The notes: generated by a model not told the origin, from the letters alone. A stretch of 64,000 nucleotides of DNA from Corynebacterium yudongzhengii (GCF_003065405.1 NZ_CP026947.1:1488001-1552000), one strand, 5' to 3'; positions 25,065-34,676 are shown, numbered from the stretch's first letter. Program-made: numbers and translations.

Positions 25065-25703
25065 ATGAGACTGACGTGGACCCGGCTTTTCGCCTATCTA
25101 CTGGTGGTGGCCACGGTGCTATACGGCCTATGGCTTGCCTGGCCTCAACTGCGCCCGGTCACCGACCCGTCGCTGCCCCGCTTATCGACGCTTATTTCCC
25201 ACACCTCCGAAATCCCCCTGCGCCAGCGCGTGCTCGGCTACGAGCGCGAGGCCTTCGGCTCCGGCTGGGGCAGCGCCGGGGCCTGCACCGTGCGCGAGGC
25301 TGCGATGCTGGAGCTTTTCGACGACCACCAAGCCCCCTGCACCGCCACCGGCACAGCCACGGACCCGTATACAGGCTTGGCGCTGGAACCAGACGACGTC
25401 GAGATCGACCACGTCATCCCCTTATCCGCCGCCTGGGATTTAGGCGCGCACCGCTGGGACGAGGCCACCCGCGTACAGTTCGCCAACGACCCAATCAATC
25501 TCGTTGCGACGGCCGCGGAAGAAAACCGCGCAAAATCCGACCAGCTGCCGAGCTCTTGGCTACCCACAGACCGCCACCGCCGCTGCTGGTATTCCCGGCG
25601 CATCGCGGTGGTGGCGGTGCGCTACTCCTTGCCGCTGCCCGCCGACGACATCGCGGCGATGCGCCGACAGTGTCGACTATCAGAATTGCTCAAGATTTAT
25701 TAG
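25065..25703 (+). CDS. Membrane-anchored or secreted HNH nuclease (DUF1524/GmrSD-C type)
   Basis: 212 residues from ATG 25065 (MRLTWTRLFAYLLVVATVLYG), which places a single hydrophobic segment or uncleaved signal at residues 7-24; the longer frame starting inside putP is discarded. The nuclease core is DDVEIDHVIPLSAAWDLGA (the His of the catalytic D-H) followed by FANDPINLVATAAEENRAKSDQLPSSWLP (Asn and final element). Actinobacteria carry many exported HNH proteins of this type; they probably degrade extracellular DNA. Stand-alone gene. Confidence 0.85.
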   Translation: MRLTWTRLFAYLLVVATVLYGLWLAWPQLRPVTDPSLPRLSTLISHTSEIPLRQRVLGYEREAFGSGWGSAGACTVREAAMLELFDDHQAPCTATGTATDPYTGLALEPDDVEIDHVIPLSAAWDLGAHRWDEATRVQFANDPINLVATAAEENRAKSDQLPSSWLPTDRHRRCWYSRRIAVVAVRYSLPLPADDIAAMRRQCRLSELLKIY

Positions 25704-25835
25704 AGTTGGGCGTGCAATACGCCCGTACTCTTTACTTCGTGGTGCTTCGTGGTGCTTCGTGGTGGGAGGCGGGCACAGCTAGGCGCACTCGGGCGAGCCT
25801 TGTACTCCCCCACCCCAATTTGTCGAAAGGCTTTC

Positions 25836-26306
25836 ATGTCTACGATCTTCGTGTTCCTTCACGTCGCTGCGGCGATCCTCTTCCTCGGCGCAGTCACCTA
25901 CGGCACCTCCGTGTTCCCGAAGGCGGCGCTGGCCGCCTCGAACGGTGACACCGCCAACGAGGGAATCGCCCGCTCGACCCACCGCATGTCCACCCTCTAC
26001 GGCTACCTCTCGGCGCTCGTCCCACTGTTCGGCATCACGCTTTTGTTCACGGACTGGGACACCTACGCCTCCCAGCCGCAGTACCACACCGCCCTTCTGC
26101 TCGGCGTGATCGCTTGGGCGCTGCTGCTCTTCTTCGTCATCCCGAAGCAGAAGAAGATGGCTGCCGCCGCCGGCCTGCTCGCCCCCGGCGAGGCCACCGT
26201 CTCTGAGGAGAAGGCCAGCCCAGTCAAGCTCAAGAAGCAGCTGACCATCTCCAGCGGCATCTTCAACCTGCTGTGGATCATCATGCTGGTGCTGATGTAC
26301 ATCTAG
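25836..26306 (+). CDS. Four-helix membrane protein
   Basis: 156 residues from ATG 25836, preceded by GAAAGG; upstream in-frame codons lack family character. Hydrophobic segments at about 5-25, 53-70, 83-102 and 136-155. Looks like a corynebacterial conserved membrane protein, possibly DUF2269-like (FLHVAAAILFLGAVTYGTSVFP). Function unknown. A strong terminator follows. Confidence 0.8.
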   Translation: MSTIFVFLHVAAAILFLGAVTYGTSVFPKAALAASNGDTANEGIARSTHRMSTLYGYLSALVPLFGITLLFTDWDTYASQPQYHTALLLGVIAWALLLFFVIPKQKKMAAAAGLLAPGEATVSEEKASPVKLKKQLTISSGIFNLLWIIMLVLMYI

Positions 26307-26338
26307 GTTTTCTCGGCGGCTTTACGCTAGAAACTGAC

Positions 26339-26376
26339 AGCTCCGGTTCCTCTTCGCGAGAGTGGCCGGGGCTTTT
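26339..26376 (+). terminator. Rho-independent terminator
   Basis: AGCTCCGG pairs with CCGGGGCT (one T-G pair), with an inner CTCT/AGAG pair, followed by TTTTGGTTTT. It lies 32 bp after the stop of the four-helix membrane protein. Confidence 0.85.
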
Positions 26377-26384
26377 GGTTTTGT

Positions 26385-26423
26385 GGGGGTTCTGGGGTTC
26401 TGGGGGTTCTGGGGTTTCTGGGG
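26385..26423 (+). other. G-quadruplex motif of TTCT-GGGG repeats
   Basis: Five runs of four or five G separated by TTCT or TTTCT, directly after the terminator and before hairpin-repeat locus 3. It meets the strictest G4 pattern. Function unknown. Confidence 0.75.
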
Positions 26424-26462
26424 TGCCTTTTTGCTGGTCAAAGCGCTGGTGGCCGGGCATTC

Positions 26463-26770
26463 GCACGCCGGGCCGAAAGGGCCCTCCCCTAAAGGAGAGG
26501 GTGCACGGTCGAAAGGAGCACTCTTTTAGGGGCGACTGCTTTCGACCAGCGTTAGCGCGGTATGCGAACAAGAGTAATCAGCTCCGGTCGAGGGCGGCTT
26601 CGCAGCGCCTCCAGATCGCCACGAGCCGCAGAGCGTCAAGCACCCCCGCAGCCATCAAGCAGTACCGCGTTCGTACGCCTGGTCGAAAGGAGCCCCACAG
26701 AAAGGAGTCCCACGAGGTCGAAACGAGCACTCCTTTAGGGGCGACTGCTTTCGACCTGCGTTAGCGCCGC
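26463..26770. repeat. Interspersed hairpin-repeat locus 3
   Basis: Two copies at about 26463-26558 and 26676-26768 in a convergent intergenic region (26307-26842). Both carry GGnCGAAAGG, GGTCGAAAnGAGCACTC, TTTAGGGGCGACTGCTTTCGACC and GCGTTAGCGC ends. The first has an extra inner palindrome, CCCTCCCCTAAAGGAGAGGG. Starts are about 213 bp apart. Confidence 0.8.
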
Positions 26771-26783
26771 ATGCGAATAAGAG

Positions 26784-26804
26784 CACCCAGACCCAGCCCC
26801 AGCC
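26784..26804 (-). other. G-rich tract after deaD
   Basis: On the minus strand GGCTGGGGCTGGGTCTGGG, 39-59 bp after the deaD stop, facing hairpin locus 3. It fits a four-run G-quadruplex pattern with a two-G run at one edge. Confidence 0.5.
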
Positions 26805-26842
26805 GGCGGGCGGTTCCGTCGACGCTTCCGCACCACATCCAG

Positions 26843-28855
26843 CTAGCGCCGGCCTCCGCGACCGCGATCTCCACCGCGGCCACCACGCCCGCGGTCGCCA
26901 CCCTTACGGTGACCACCACGTCCACCGCCGCCGCGTCGATCGCCACCACGGCCACCGCCACCGCGTCCGCCACGCGGTCCGCCCTTGCGGGGCGGACGTC
27001 CGTAGTCACGCTCGATGTTGATGAGCTCGCCGGCGATACGGGTATCGCGCAGGCGATCGAAGAACGAGGGGTCGAGGTTCTTCGGGAGCTCGACCAGCGA
27101 GTTCTCGTGCGTGATGGTGATGCGCCCGAAGTCGCGGGAGCTTAGGCCACCCTCGTTGGCCAACGCGCCGACGATGGCTCCTGGGCGCACGTGGTGACGC
27201 TTACCGACGGCCAGACGGTAGAGGTCGAAATCGCCGTCGTCACGCCGCGGGCCCTTGCCGCCCCGCCCGCGATCCTCGCGCTCGCGGCCGCGGCGCTTCT
27301 CCGGCGGCGGTTCCTTCATGAGGAACTCGTCGCCTGCCTGCGCCTGAGCGGCGAGGGCGGCGGCGATGTCCTCCATAGGAACGTCGTTCTGCTCGGCGTA
27401 GTCGCGCACGAGACTGCGGAAGATCTCGACCTGGTCAGACTCGAGGGACTCCGTGATCTTGTCGGCGAACTTCTTCTTGCGGGACTCGTTGACCTCGTCG
27501 ACCGTGGGAAGGTCCATCTCCTCGAGCTCGGCCTTGGTGGCGCGTTCGATCGAGCGCAGCATGCGGCGCTCGCGCGGAGTGACAAACAAAATCGCCTCGC
27601 CGCTACGCCCGGCGCGGCCGGTACGGCCGATGCGGTGGACGTAGGACTCGGTATCCTTCGGGATGTCGTAGTTGAGCACGTGCGAGATGCGCTCGACGTC
27701 GAGGCCGCGGGCGGCCACGTCCGTCGCCACGAGGATGTCGAGGCGGCCGTCCTTGAGCTGATCGACGGTGCGTTCGCGCTGCGCCTGGTTGATGTCGCCG
27801 TTGATGGCGGCAGACGAGAAGCCGGCGTCGCGCAGCTTGTCCGCGAGTTCCTCGGTCTCCTGCTTGGTGCGCACGAAGACGATCATGGCGTCGAAGTCCG
27901 TGACCTCGAGGATGCGGGTGATCGCGTCGAGCTTGTTGCGGTGCGCCGTCATGAGGTAGCGCTGCTCGATGTTGGTGGCGGTGCGCGTCTGGGACTTGAC
28001 GGTGACCTCGACGGGGTCGTCGAGGTACTGACCCGAGATGCGCCGGATGCCCGTCGGCATGGTGGCCGAGAACAGAGCGACCTGCTTGTCGTCCGGGGTG
28101 TCTTCGAGGATGCGCTCGACATCCTCCTGGAAGCCCATGTTGAGCATCTCGTCGGCCTCATCGAGCACGAGGAAGCTCAGATTCGAAATGTCGAGCGAGC
28201 CACGCTCCAAGTGGTCGATGACGCGCCCCGGCGTGCCGACGATCACCTGCGCGCCCCGACGCAGACCAGACAGCTGGATGCCGTAGGCCTGGCCGCCGTA
28301 GATCGGCAGGATCTCGACCCCGCCGAGGTGGTCCGCGAAGGACTGGAAGGAATCGGCGACCTGCAAGGCGAGTTCGCGGGTCGGCGCGAGGACGAGGGCT
28401 TGGGGGCTGCGGTCGTCGATATCAATCTGCGACAAGACCGGCAGCGCGAACGCGGCCGTCTTGCCGGTACCCGTCTGGGCGAGGCCGACGACGTCGCGGC
28501 CTTCCATCAGCAGCGGGATGGTCTGTTCCTGGATGGGCGAAGGGTTTTCAAAGCCCACGCGCTTCACGGCGTCAAGGACCTTGTCCGAAAGGCCGAGTCC
28601 AGCAAATCCGTTGGTGGTGGCGTTGTCTTCGGCAGCGGCCTCGTCGGCCGAGGATTCTGCGTTGGCGCCCTGGTTGTCGTTGTCCGCGTCGGCGTTTTCT
28701 GCCTGTGCGGAGCCGGTGGACTCAGAAGCGTTCGCATCCCTGGTGTCGTTGGCAGCCTGAGCTGCGTCACCCTGCGAGTTGTCCTGAGATTCCGACGTAG
28801 TGTAGTTATCCGGCTCGTTGACGCCGCCGGAGGCGTTTTCATCGGTAATGCTCAT
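26843..28855 (-). CDS. deaD: DEAD-box ATP-dependent RNA helicase with RGG tail
   Basis: 670 residues. An acidic Asn/Asp/Ala-rich N-terminal tail (1 to about 85) precedes the helicase core: Q motif GFENPSPIQEQTIPL, motif I AQTGTGKTAAFALPV, motif II VLDEADEMLNMGF, motif III LFSATMP, motif VI HRIGRTGRAGR. Next come a DbpA-like RNA-binding domain (DLYRLAVGKRHHVRPGAIVGALANEGGL) and an Arg/Gly-rich tail with RGGRGG repeats over the last 40 residues. Likely role: ribosome assembly and mRNA turnover, especially in the cold. Confidence 0.95.
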   Translation of the reverse strand: MSITDENASGGVNEPDNYTTSESQDNSQGDAAQAANDTRDANASESTGSAQAENADADNDNQGANAESSADEAAAEDNATTNGFAGLGLSDKVLDAVKRVGFENPSPIQEQTIPLLMEGRDVVGLAQTGTGKTAAFALPVLSQIDIDDRSPQALVLAPTRELALQVADSFQSFADHLGGVEILPIYGGQAYGIQLSGLRRGAQVIVGTPGRVIDHLERGSLDISNLSFLVLDEADEMLNMGFQEDVERILEDTPDDKQVALFSATMPTGIRRISGQYLDDPVEVTVKSQTRTATNIEQRYLMTAHRNKLDAITRILEVTDFDAMIVFVRTKQETEELADKLRDAGFSSAAINGDINQAQRERTVDQLKDGRLDILVATDVAARGLDVERISHVLNYDIPKDTESYVHRIGRTGRAGRSGEAILFVTPRERRMLRSIERATKAELEEMDLPTVDEVNESRKKKFADKITESLESDQVEIFRSLVRDYAEQNDVPMEDIAAALAAQAQAGDEFLMKEPPPEKRRGREREDRGRGGKGPRRDDGDFDLYRLAVGKRHHVRPGAIVGALANEGGLSSRDFGRITITHENSLVELPKNLDPSFFDRLRDTRIAGELINIERDYGRPPRKGGPRGGRGGGGRGGDRRGGGGRGGHRKGGDRGRGGRGGDRGRGGRR

Positions 28856-28899
28856 TGCCCTGGCAACAGTACGCTACGCATGGCTGATTCGCTATTCGT

Positions 28900-30282
28900 C
28901 TAGGCACGGCGATCGTCGACAAAAAGGCAGACCGCGACGGCGCCCATGACCACGACGATGAGGGGCACTGCCATCGCCGCCGCTGCGCCATAGGACGCCG
29001 GCGTGATCGTCTGCATCGTCGCTCCGAGCGCGGCCACCCCCACCACGGCGCCGACCTGCCGGGAGGTGACGTAGACGCCGGAGCCGGCGCCGACGATCTC
29101 TTTACCCAGCCCGCGCAGCGCGATCACCGAGTTCGGTGTCCACGCCAGCCCGAGCGCCGCACCGAGCAAAGAGACCGGAAGGATGAACCAGGGGATGGAG
29201 GCGTCGATAAGCATCAGTACCACGAAGAACACGAAGGCGGCGGCCATGCACCCGAAGCCGATCGGCGAGAGGATCCCGGGGCGGATGCGGTCGGTGAGCC
29301 GTCCGGCCACCGGGGAGAGGATCACCGAGATGATGCCCATCGGCACGACGATGAGCGCGGCGTGCTGCGGGGCGATGCCTGCGACCGTCTGGAGAAAGAG
29401 CATCAACGGCAGCTGGAAGGAGTAATTGACGAAGCCCAGGGCGAACACGGCGATGGTGGCGAGCCGGAAGTTGCGGTTGCGGAAAAGCCGCAGCGGCATG
29501 AGCGCACGCTCGCCGAGTCGGGCCTGCTCCCGGATAAACCAGCCGAAGGCCGCGATGCCGATGCCCAGCGAGGCCCAGATCAGCGGGCTCCAGCTGAGCT
29601 CCGGGCCCTGCTGCAGGCCGAAGACGATGCCGAACAGGGCGATGAGCGACAAGAGCGCAGAGCCGATCGCGATCGGCGGGGCGGATCTAGGCAGCCGAGG
29701 CACGAAGAGGGTCACGAGTATGAGGGCGAGAAGGCCCGCGGGGAGGTAGAGGGCGTAGGCGAAGCGCCAGTCGAAAAGCCCGACGATCACGCCGCCGATC
29801 ACCGGGCCGAACAGGCTGGCGGAGCTGGCCACCGCCGCCCAGATGCCGACGGCCTGTCCCCGCGAAGAACGCGGGAAGATCCGGTTGATGATGGACAGGG
29901 GTTGCGGGTTGAGAAGGCTCGCCCCCAGGCCCTGGAGGGCGCGCATGGCGATAACGAACTCGATCGTCGTCGCGAGTGCCGTGCCGAAGGCGCCGGCGAT
30001 GAAACCGACCATGCCGAGCAAATAGATCCGGCGGTGGCCGAAGCGGTCGCCGAGGCGGCCGGTGATGAGCATCGGCACCGCGAAGGCCAGCAGGAATACC
30101 GCGGGGACCCAGAAGATCTGGTTGACGCTGGCGTCGAACTCGGCCTGGATTTCGGGGAGCGCGACCGCGACGAGCGCGGGATCCATAAGGGTCAGAAACA
30201 TCCCGATACACATGGCGACGAGCGCGAGGTAGGCCGCGCGCAACTCCCCGTGCGACTCGGCGTTATGTGCGTCGGCGGCCAC
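28900..30282 (-). CDS. MFS drug transporter, DHA2-like (14 helices)
   Basis: 460 residues from GTG 30282. N-terminal LMDPALVAVALPEI and the motif-A loop GRLGDRFGHRRIYLLG mark a DHA2-type proton-coupled exporter; hydrophobic segments number about 14. Its first 20 bases overlap the end of the upstream MFS gene, so the two are translationally coupled. Substrate unknown, probably lipophilic drugs or a metabolite. Confidence 0.9.
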   Translation of the reverse strand: MAADAHNAESHGELRAAYLALVAMCIGMFLTLMDPALVAVALPEIQAEFDASVNQIFWVPAVFLLAFAVPMLITGRLGDRFGHRRIYLLGMVGFIAGAFGTALATTIEFVIAMRALQGLGASLLNPQPLSIINRIFPRSSRGQAVGIWAAVASSASLFGPVIGGVIVGLFDWRFAYALYLPAGLLALILVTLFVPRLPRSAPPIAIGSALLSLIALFGIVFGLQQGPELSWSPLIWASLGIGIAAFGWFIREQARLGERALMPLRLFRNRNFRLATIAVFALGFVNYSFQLPLMLFLQTVAGIAPQHAALIVVPMGIISVILSPVAGRLTDRIRPGILSPIGFGCMAAAFVFFVVLMLIDASIPWFILPVSLLGAALGLAWTPNSVIALRGLGKEIVGAGSGVYVTSRQVGAVVGVAALGATMQTITPASYGAAAAMAVPLIVVVMGAVAVCLFVDDRRA

Positions 30283-31528
30283 GGGGTGTGATCCTCTTGA
30301 TCCACGTCGGGGCGGGGCAGCGGGTGCCTAAGGTCTCGCGGCTGACGGACCACATGGCGACGGCGACGACCGCGATCACCGCGGAAGACGCGAAGGCAAC
30401 GCGGAAGCCATAAACATCAGCGAGCATGCCGACGAGCACGGGGCCGATGATCTGGCCGAGATCCATCGCCATCTGGTAGGTCGATAGCACCTTGCCGCCG
30501 GAACGGTGGTTGCCGATGACATCGGCGAGCACCGCCTGCTGCGCGGGGTTGAGCAGGCCGGCGGCCATGCCGGAAAGGACAGAGACGCCCAACAGCAGTG
30601 GCGCGGTATCCGCGAAGCCGAGCAGCGCCATGAGCACCGCACTGCCGATCAGACCGATGATGATCAGCGGCTTGCGGCCATAGGTATCTGCCAGGCGCCC
30701 GGAGAACTGCAGCACCACCGCGTTACCCAGCGCGTAGGCGGCCAAGGCGAAGCCGGCAATCGCACCGCCGTTGGCGAACACGGCCGCGGCGAACAGCGGC
30801 AGCACCGAGACGCGGATGCCCATGTTGATCCAGCCGTGCGCGATATTCGAGCTCAAAGCGGCGCGATAGGCCTGATCGCGCAGCGCTTCCGCCAGCGGCA
30901 TCGGTGGCTGGGCCGAGGTCTTGCGGGGATCGTCGGCGGCGTCCGTATGCGTGGGCATGCGCCACCACACGACGAACGCGGCCAACGCCACCCCGATGCC
31001 GTAGATGACGAACGGCCAGCGATAACCCAGAAAGCTCATCGCGGCGCCGGCGACCGGACCGATGACGTTGCCGATCAAAAACGCCGAGCCATAGACCGCG
31101 GAGGCGCGGCCGCGGGAATCCGGCGGGGAGATCTTCACGATGAGCCCCATCGCCGAGACGGTGAACATCGTCGAGCCGATGCCCGCCAGCGCCCGGAGGG
31201 CGACGATCTGCCAGTACTCCGAGACCACGGAGATCAGCCCCGTGCTCACGGCGACGGTCATAAGGCCGGTCAGATAGACCTTGCGGGAGCCGAGCCTATC
31301 CACCAGCGAGCCAGAGACCGGGGCAAAGACCAGCCGGGCGCCGGAGAAGACGGAAACGACGAGGCCGGCGGCCGCCATGGAGACATCGAAACTGACGACG
31401 AACTGCGGCAGCAACGGGGCGATCAGCCCGTAGCCTAAAGCGATGATGAACGCCGCCGCGACGAGGACCCAGATCTCCGTGGGCAGCGGCGTACGCCCAC
31501 GGCGAGGGGAAGAAGCGGAAGATGACAT
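30263..31528 (-). CDS. MFS transporter, DHA1-like (12 helices)
   Basis: 421 residues with 12 hydrophobic segments. The motif-A loop is GSLVDRLGSRKVYLTG, motif C-like GNVIGPVAGA is in helix 5, and a second motif-A copy is GRLADTYGRKPLI. The N-terminal tail is Ser/Arg-rich. First gene of a two-exporter operon. Whether the two pumps share a substrate is unknown. Confidence 0.9.
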   Translation of the reverse strand: MSSSASSPRRGRTPLPTEIWVLVAAAFIIALGYGLIAPLLPQFVVSFDVSMAAAGLVVSVFSGARLVFAPVSGSLVDRLGSRKVYLTGLMTVAVSTGLISVVSEYWQIVALRALAGIGSTMFTVSAMGLIVKISPPDSRGRASAVYGSAFLIGNVIGPVAGAAMSFLGYRWPFVIYGIGVALAAFVVWWRMPTHTDAADDPRKTSAQPPMPLAEALRDQAYRAALSSNIAHGWINMGIRVSVLPLFAAAVFANGGAIAGFALAAYALGNAVVLQFSGRLADTYGRKPLIIIGLIGSAVLMALLGFADTAPLLLGVSVLSGMAAGLLNPAQQAVLADVIGNHRSGGKVLSTYQMAMDLGQIIGPVLVGMLADVYGFRVAFASSAVIAVVAVAMWSVSRETLGTRCPAPTWIKRITPRGRRRT

Positions 31529-31641
31529 GGCGACTACTTAGCCTAGCCCCTTAGGCAAACTGGCCGGCCCGCCCCGGTTTTTCGAATCTATGTTCGAGCC
31601 CTCAGGCGGTCCTGTCCGGGGTGTTTATTAGCGTGCGAGAC

Positions 31642-32154
31642 ATGCACAAGATCAACCACGCACGCACCACCGCCCACCGCACCCGATCCAACCTCAACCC
31701 CGGCCAGCTGGCCGATCGCATAGCCCAGCGGCACCACGATGTGCTGGGCACCCTGTACACCATGCTGCGCCATCCCCGCTCACTGGCACGCACCAGCGCC
31801 GCCTGGCGGCCAATCACGCTGGGCCTGCCGGCGGTCTCCGGCTATCCGGAACTGAGCGCGTCGGTCACCCGCCACCGGGTCGGGCCCCGCGCCCGAGCCC
31901 GCGCACTCGGCTACGGCGGGCGCAGCGAACCGGCCTACGTCATCGCGATACGCATCACCGATCCCGCCGGCGGCCGGGTCGATCCGACTCTGAGCGAGGC
32001 CTGGCTACGCGCACTCGTCGGCGAGCTGCACATCGAATGTGTCCACGAGCTGGGCGACGGCCACACCCTCACCTTCGTCTGGCTGGCCGACGCGCACTAC
32101 CAGCCCGTGCCCTCCCCCAGCTCCTTGTTCGCCGGGTTCAGCGACGCGGCCTAG
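31642..32154 (+). CDS. Hypothetical protein
   Basis: 170 residues from ATG 31642 (a GTG at 31621 would add seven). Arg/His-rich N-terminus, no membrane segment; I do not recognise it. The central VTRHRVGPRARARALGYGGRSEPAYVIAIRITDP reads like a globular alpha/beta protein. Codon use resembles neighbouring genes, so it is probably real. Its TAG stop shares the bases CTAG (32151-32154) with the convergent gene. Confidence 0.65.
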   Translation: MHKINHARTTAHRTRSNLNPGQLADRIAQRHHDVLGTLYTMLRHPRSLARTSAAWRPITLGLPAVSGYPELSASVTRHRVGPRARARALGYGGRSEPAYVIAIRITDPAGGRVDPTLSEAWLRALVGELHIECVHELGDGHTLTFVWLADAHYQPVPSPSSLFAGFSDAA

Positions 32155-32918
32155 TTGTCCGTGTCGATGTCGTCGAAGTTGATGGCATCTTCGTCGAAGA
32201 AGTCGAGGGGATCGACGTCGCCGAAATCGGGGAAGTCGAGGGGATCGAGCTGGCTCTCCCACTCCTCGGCTTGGTCGGAGGCGAGGGACAGAACGTCGAA
32301 AAGCTTGTCGAAGTCCTCGAAATCACCCAGCACGAGGACCTCTTCGGAGAGATCCGACTGCAGGTTGTTAAACAGGCGTGCGCGGTCTTCCTCCGAGAGA
32401 GCGGCCGGGACCTCCGGCCCCCACACCTCATCGATGGCCTCGTCCAACCACTCGTCCATCTCGTGGGAGGTGACCACGAACTTCACGTGGGCCACCACGG
32501 AGTGTTCCTGAACGCTCACGCCTACGTGAATCTCGGCGCTCTGGCCGACATCGGCGCGCACGAGCGTCGGGTCGATATCGTCCGGGTAGAACGACAGATC
32601 GCTGATGCGCTCGTCGGTGCCCTGCAGAAGATCGCGCAGCAGGGTGACCACCTGGTTGGTCGCGACGTGCTCGCCGACGCGGGCGACCGCATCCTCCACG
32701 GAGAACACGACCGAGACGAGTGCGGACTGGAAGCCGTCATCATCTTCCGAGACGGCAGCGTCGGCGATATAGACGTTGGCCGCTGGCAGGTGCGGATCGA
32801 TCTCGACGAACTGGATCTCGATCTCGGGGGTGATGGGGACAAACATGACATCGTCATGCACCCGGGACTCGATCCCCTCGGCATCGAGTGCGCTAGCAAT
32901 ATCTTCGAAGAAGCTCAT
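32151..32918 (-). CDS. YbjN-like acidic protein
   Basis: 255 residues from ATG 32918 (MSFFEDIASALDAEGIESR). The N-terminal 160 residues resemble the YbjN/T3SS-chaperone-like fold (VMFVPITPEIEIQFVEIDPHLPAANVYIADAA). The C-terminal 70 residues are extremely acidic (DPLDFPDFGDVDPLDFFDEDAINFDDIDTDN). Function unknown; corynebacteria carry several related acidic proteins. Start chosen because the upstream extension to 32993 lacks resemblance. Confidence 0.75.
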   Translation of the reverse strand: MSFFEDIASALDAEGIESRVHDDVMFVPITPEIEIQFVEIDPHLPAANVYIADAAVSEDDDGFQSALVSVVFSVEDAVARVGEHVATNQVVTLLRDLLQGTDERISDLSFYPDDIDPTLVRADVGQSAEIHVGVSVQEHSVVAHVKFVVTSHEMDEWLDEAIDEVWGPEVPAALSEEDRARLFNNLQSDLSEEVLVLGDFEDFDKLFDVLSLASDQAEEWESQLDPLDFPDFGDVDPLDFFDEDAINFDDIDTDN

Positions 32919-32998
32919 GGTGGTCAGGCGTCCTTCCTGGGGCCGTTCCGCTTGCTGGACCTGTCGACGACCGCTACCGAGGCGATCGCTCACCTAGC

Positions 32999-34612
32999 CT
33001 AGTCCTGACTCCAGCCCCCTGCTAGGGCCGAATTCTCCACCGCGGCCGGCGTCACCGAATCGAGCCCCAACTCCGCCAAAAGATCGGGACGCCCGATGCC
33101 CCAATCCGTCATTTGGAAGCTCTCCCACGCCTGACGCTGCTTCTCCTTCGGCGCGTTTTCCACGCTGGATTCGGCGTCGAATACCCGCACCGCGTGCTCC
33201 GCGCGGCGATACCGCGGCCAGCTTGAAAGCGCCGTGCCGTGATGGATGAAGCTTCGCCACTGCGCCTGCATCTCGGCGGCCACCTCCCGAAAACCATCGT
33301 CCTTGCTCAGCCGGGAAATCGCCCCGGCGCGCGAGGAGCGCAGGTCGTTGAACACTACCGAGAGATCGAGCGTGTGCATCGCGCCGAGCCCGAGCCACCG
33401 CAGCGCCCGCGGGGCGTAGTCCATGCGATACATCCAGGTCGGCGCCACCTCGGAGTGCTGGTCGGCAACACGAACGGCCGGCGCCCAGAACATGACGTCG
33501 GCGAGGAGCTCGGCGAAGCACTCGCGGCGGGTGGCGCCGTGGTAGGACTCGAGGATGGTCTCGGTGAATTCGGGGTCGTAGACGTCGAGAAGCCGCCGCG
33601 CCGCCCGGTACCTGCGCGAGGAGCGCTGGTACATGAACTTGCCGAAGCTCGCCTCGTCCGCGTTCGTGCCGATGATCAGCGGAACCCGCGCCTGCTCGCC
33701 GTCGGCAAATACCGCCAGAGGATGCCTCGTCAGCAAAATCCCGTCGACCGTCGGCGCGAAGCAGGGGTTCAAATGCAAAAGCTCCTTGCCCACCCCGAGC
33801 ATCGCCTGCCCGGCGCGCACCAAATCGCCGGCCTCGACCTCGCGGAGCTTATCGACGCCCGTGGACCGCCCCAACCCCATCTTCTCCACCAACCGGCGCG
33901 TCCACATGATCGACTGCGCCCGCGAATGGATCTGCGCAATCGGCGGCGACTGCGCGATCACCCGGTGGAAGAGGTCATGGGCGCTAGCGACCGCCATGAG
34001 CGATAACACGCTGGCGCCGCCGGCGGATTCGCCCATGATGGTGACATTTTTCGGATCCCCGCCGAACTCGGCGATGTTGTCCTGCACCCACCGCAGCGCG
34101 AGCACCTGGTCGTGCAGCGCGGGGGTGGCGACGACATCGTCGCCCTCCGTCAAGCTGCGCATATCCAGATAGCCCAGCACCCCGAGCCGGAAGTTCACCG
34201 AGACGTACACGGCATCGAGGCCCGTGGCCAGGTTCCAGCCCTGTAGCACCGGCTCGAAAGACGACCCGACGAGGAAGGTGCCGCCGTGGAAGTAGACGAC
34301 GACGGGCAGCTGTTCATCGGTGTTGGGCCGCACGATGTCGAGGTGGAGGCAGTCTTCGTCGCCTTCGGGCTTATCGCTCCAGGAGTTCGTCGGCTGCGGT
34401 GCCGGCGGGCCGAAGTCGGCGGCCGGGCGCACCCCCTGCCAGGGGCGCGCGGGGGTGGGCGCGCGAAATCGGCGACGCCCGGAGGTATCCGCACCGTAGT
34501 AGACGCCGCGCCACGTGCAGATCCCGGCATCGGTATCGATGAGACCGCGCACGGCGCCGGCGGTGGTGGTGACCACCTCTGGGTTGCGCCGCGTACCCGC
34601 CCACGTGTTCAT
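32999..34612 (-). CDS. Type-B carboxylesterase
   Basis: 537 residues from ATG 34612 (MNTWAGTRRNPEVV). Alpha/beta hydrolase of the cholinesterase/para-nitrobenzyl esterase family: EDCLHLDIVRP, the nucleophile elbow GESAGGASVLS (Ser about residue 204), oxyanion-hole YFHGGTFLVGS. No signal peptide. A longer frame to 34801 would overlap the divergent gene and is rejected. The substrate is probably a small ester. Confidence 0.9.
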   Translation of the reverse strand: MNTWAGTRRNPEVVTTTAGAVRGLIDTDAGICTWRGVYYGADTSGRRRFRAPTPARPWQGVRPAADFGPPAPQPTNSWSDKPEGDEDCLHLDIVRPNTDEQLPVVVYFHGGTFLVGSSFEPVLQGWNLATGLDAVYVSVNFRLGVLGYLDMRSLTEGDDVVATPALHDQVLALRWVQDNIAEFGGDPKNVTIMGESAGGASVLSLMAVASAHDLFHRVIAQSPPIAQIHSRAQSIMWTRRLVEKMGLGRSTGVDKLREVEAGDLVRAGQAMLGVGKELLHLNPCFAPTVDGILLTRHPLAVFADGEQARVPLIIGTNADEASFGKFMYQRSSRRYRAARRLLDVYDPEFTETILESYHGATRRECFAELLADVMFWAPAVRVADQHSEVAPTWMYRMDYAPRALRWLGLGAMHTLDLSVVFNDLRSSRAGAISRLSKDDGFREVAAEMQAQWRSFIHHGTALSSWPRYRRAEHAVRVFDAESSVENAPKEKQRQAWESFQMTDWGIGRPDLLAELGLDSVTPAAVENSALAGGWSQD

Positions 34613-34676
34613 GCCCGCGATTTTAAGGTCGCCGGCTGGATTCCTGCTGAGTTCTTTATGTTTAGACTTGATCGCC

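Noticed and set aside
27191..28903. 570-residue open frame on the plus strand opposite deaD
   Set aside because: It is antisense to a clear DEAD-box helicase and has the composition of a mirror frame in high-GC DNA; no family motifs.
31539..31559. DtxR-type iron box upstream of the MFS operon
   Set aside because: TTAGCCTAGCCCCTTAGGCAA matches one half-site loosely; the other half lacks the consensus.
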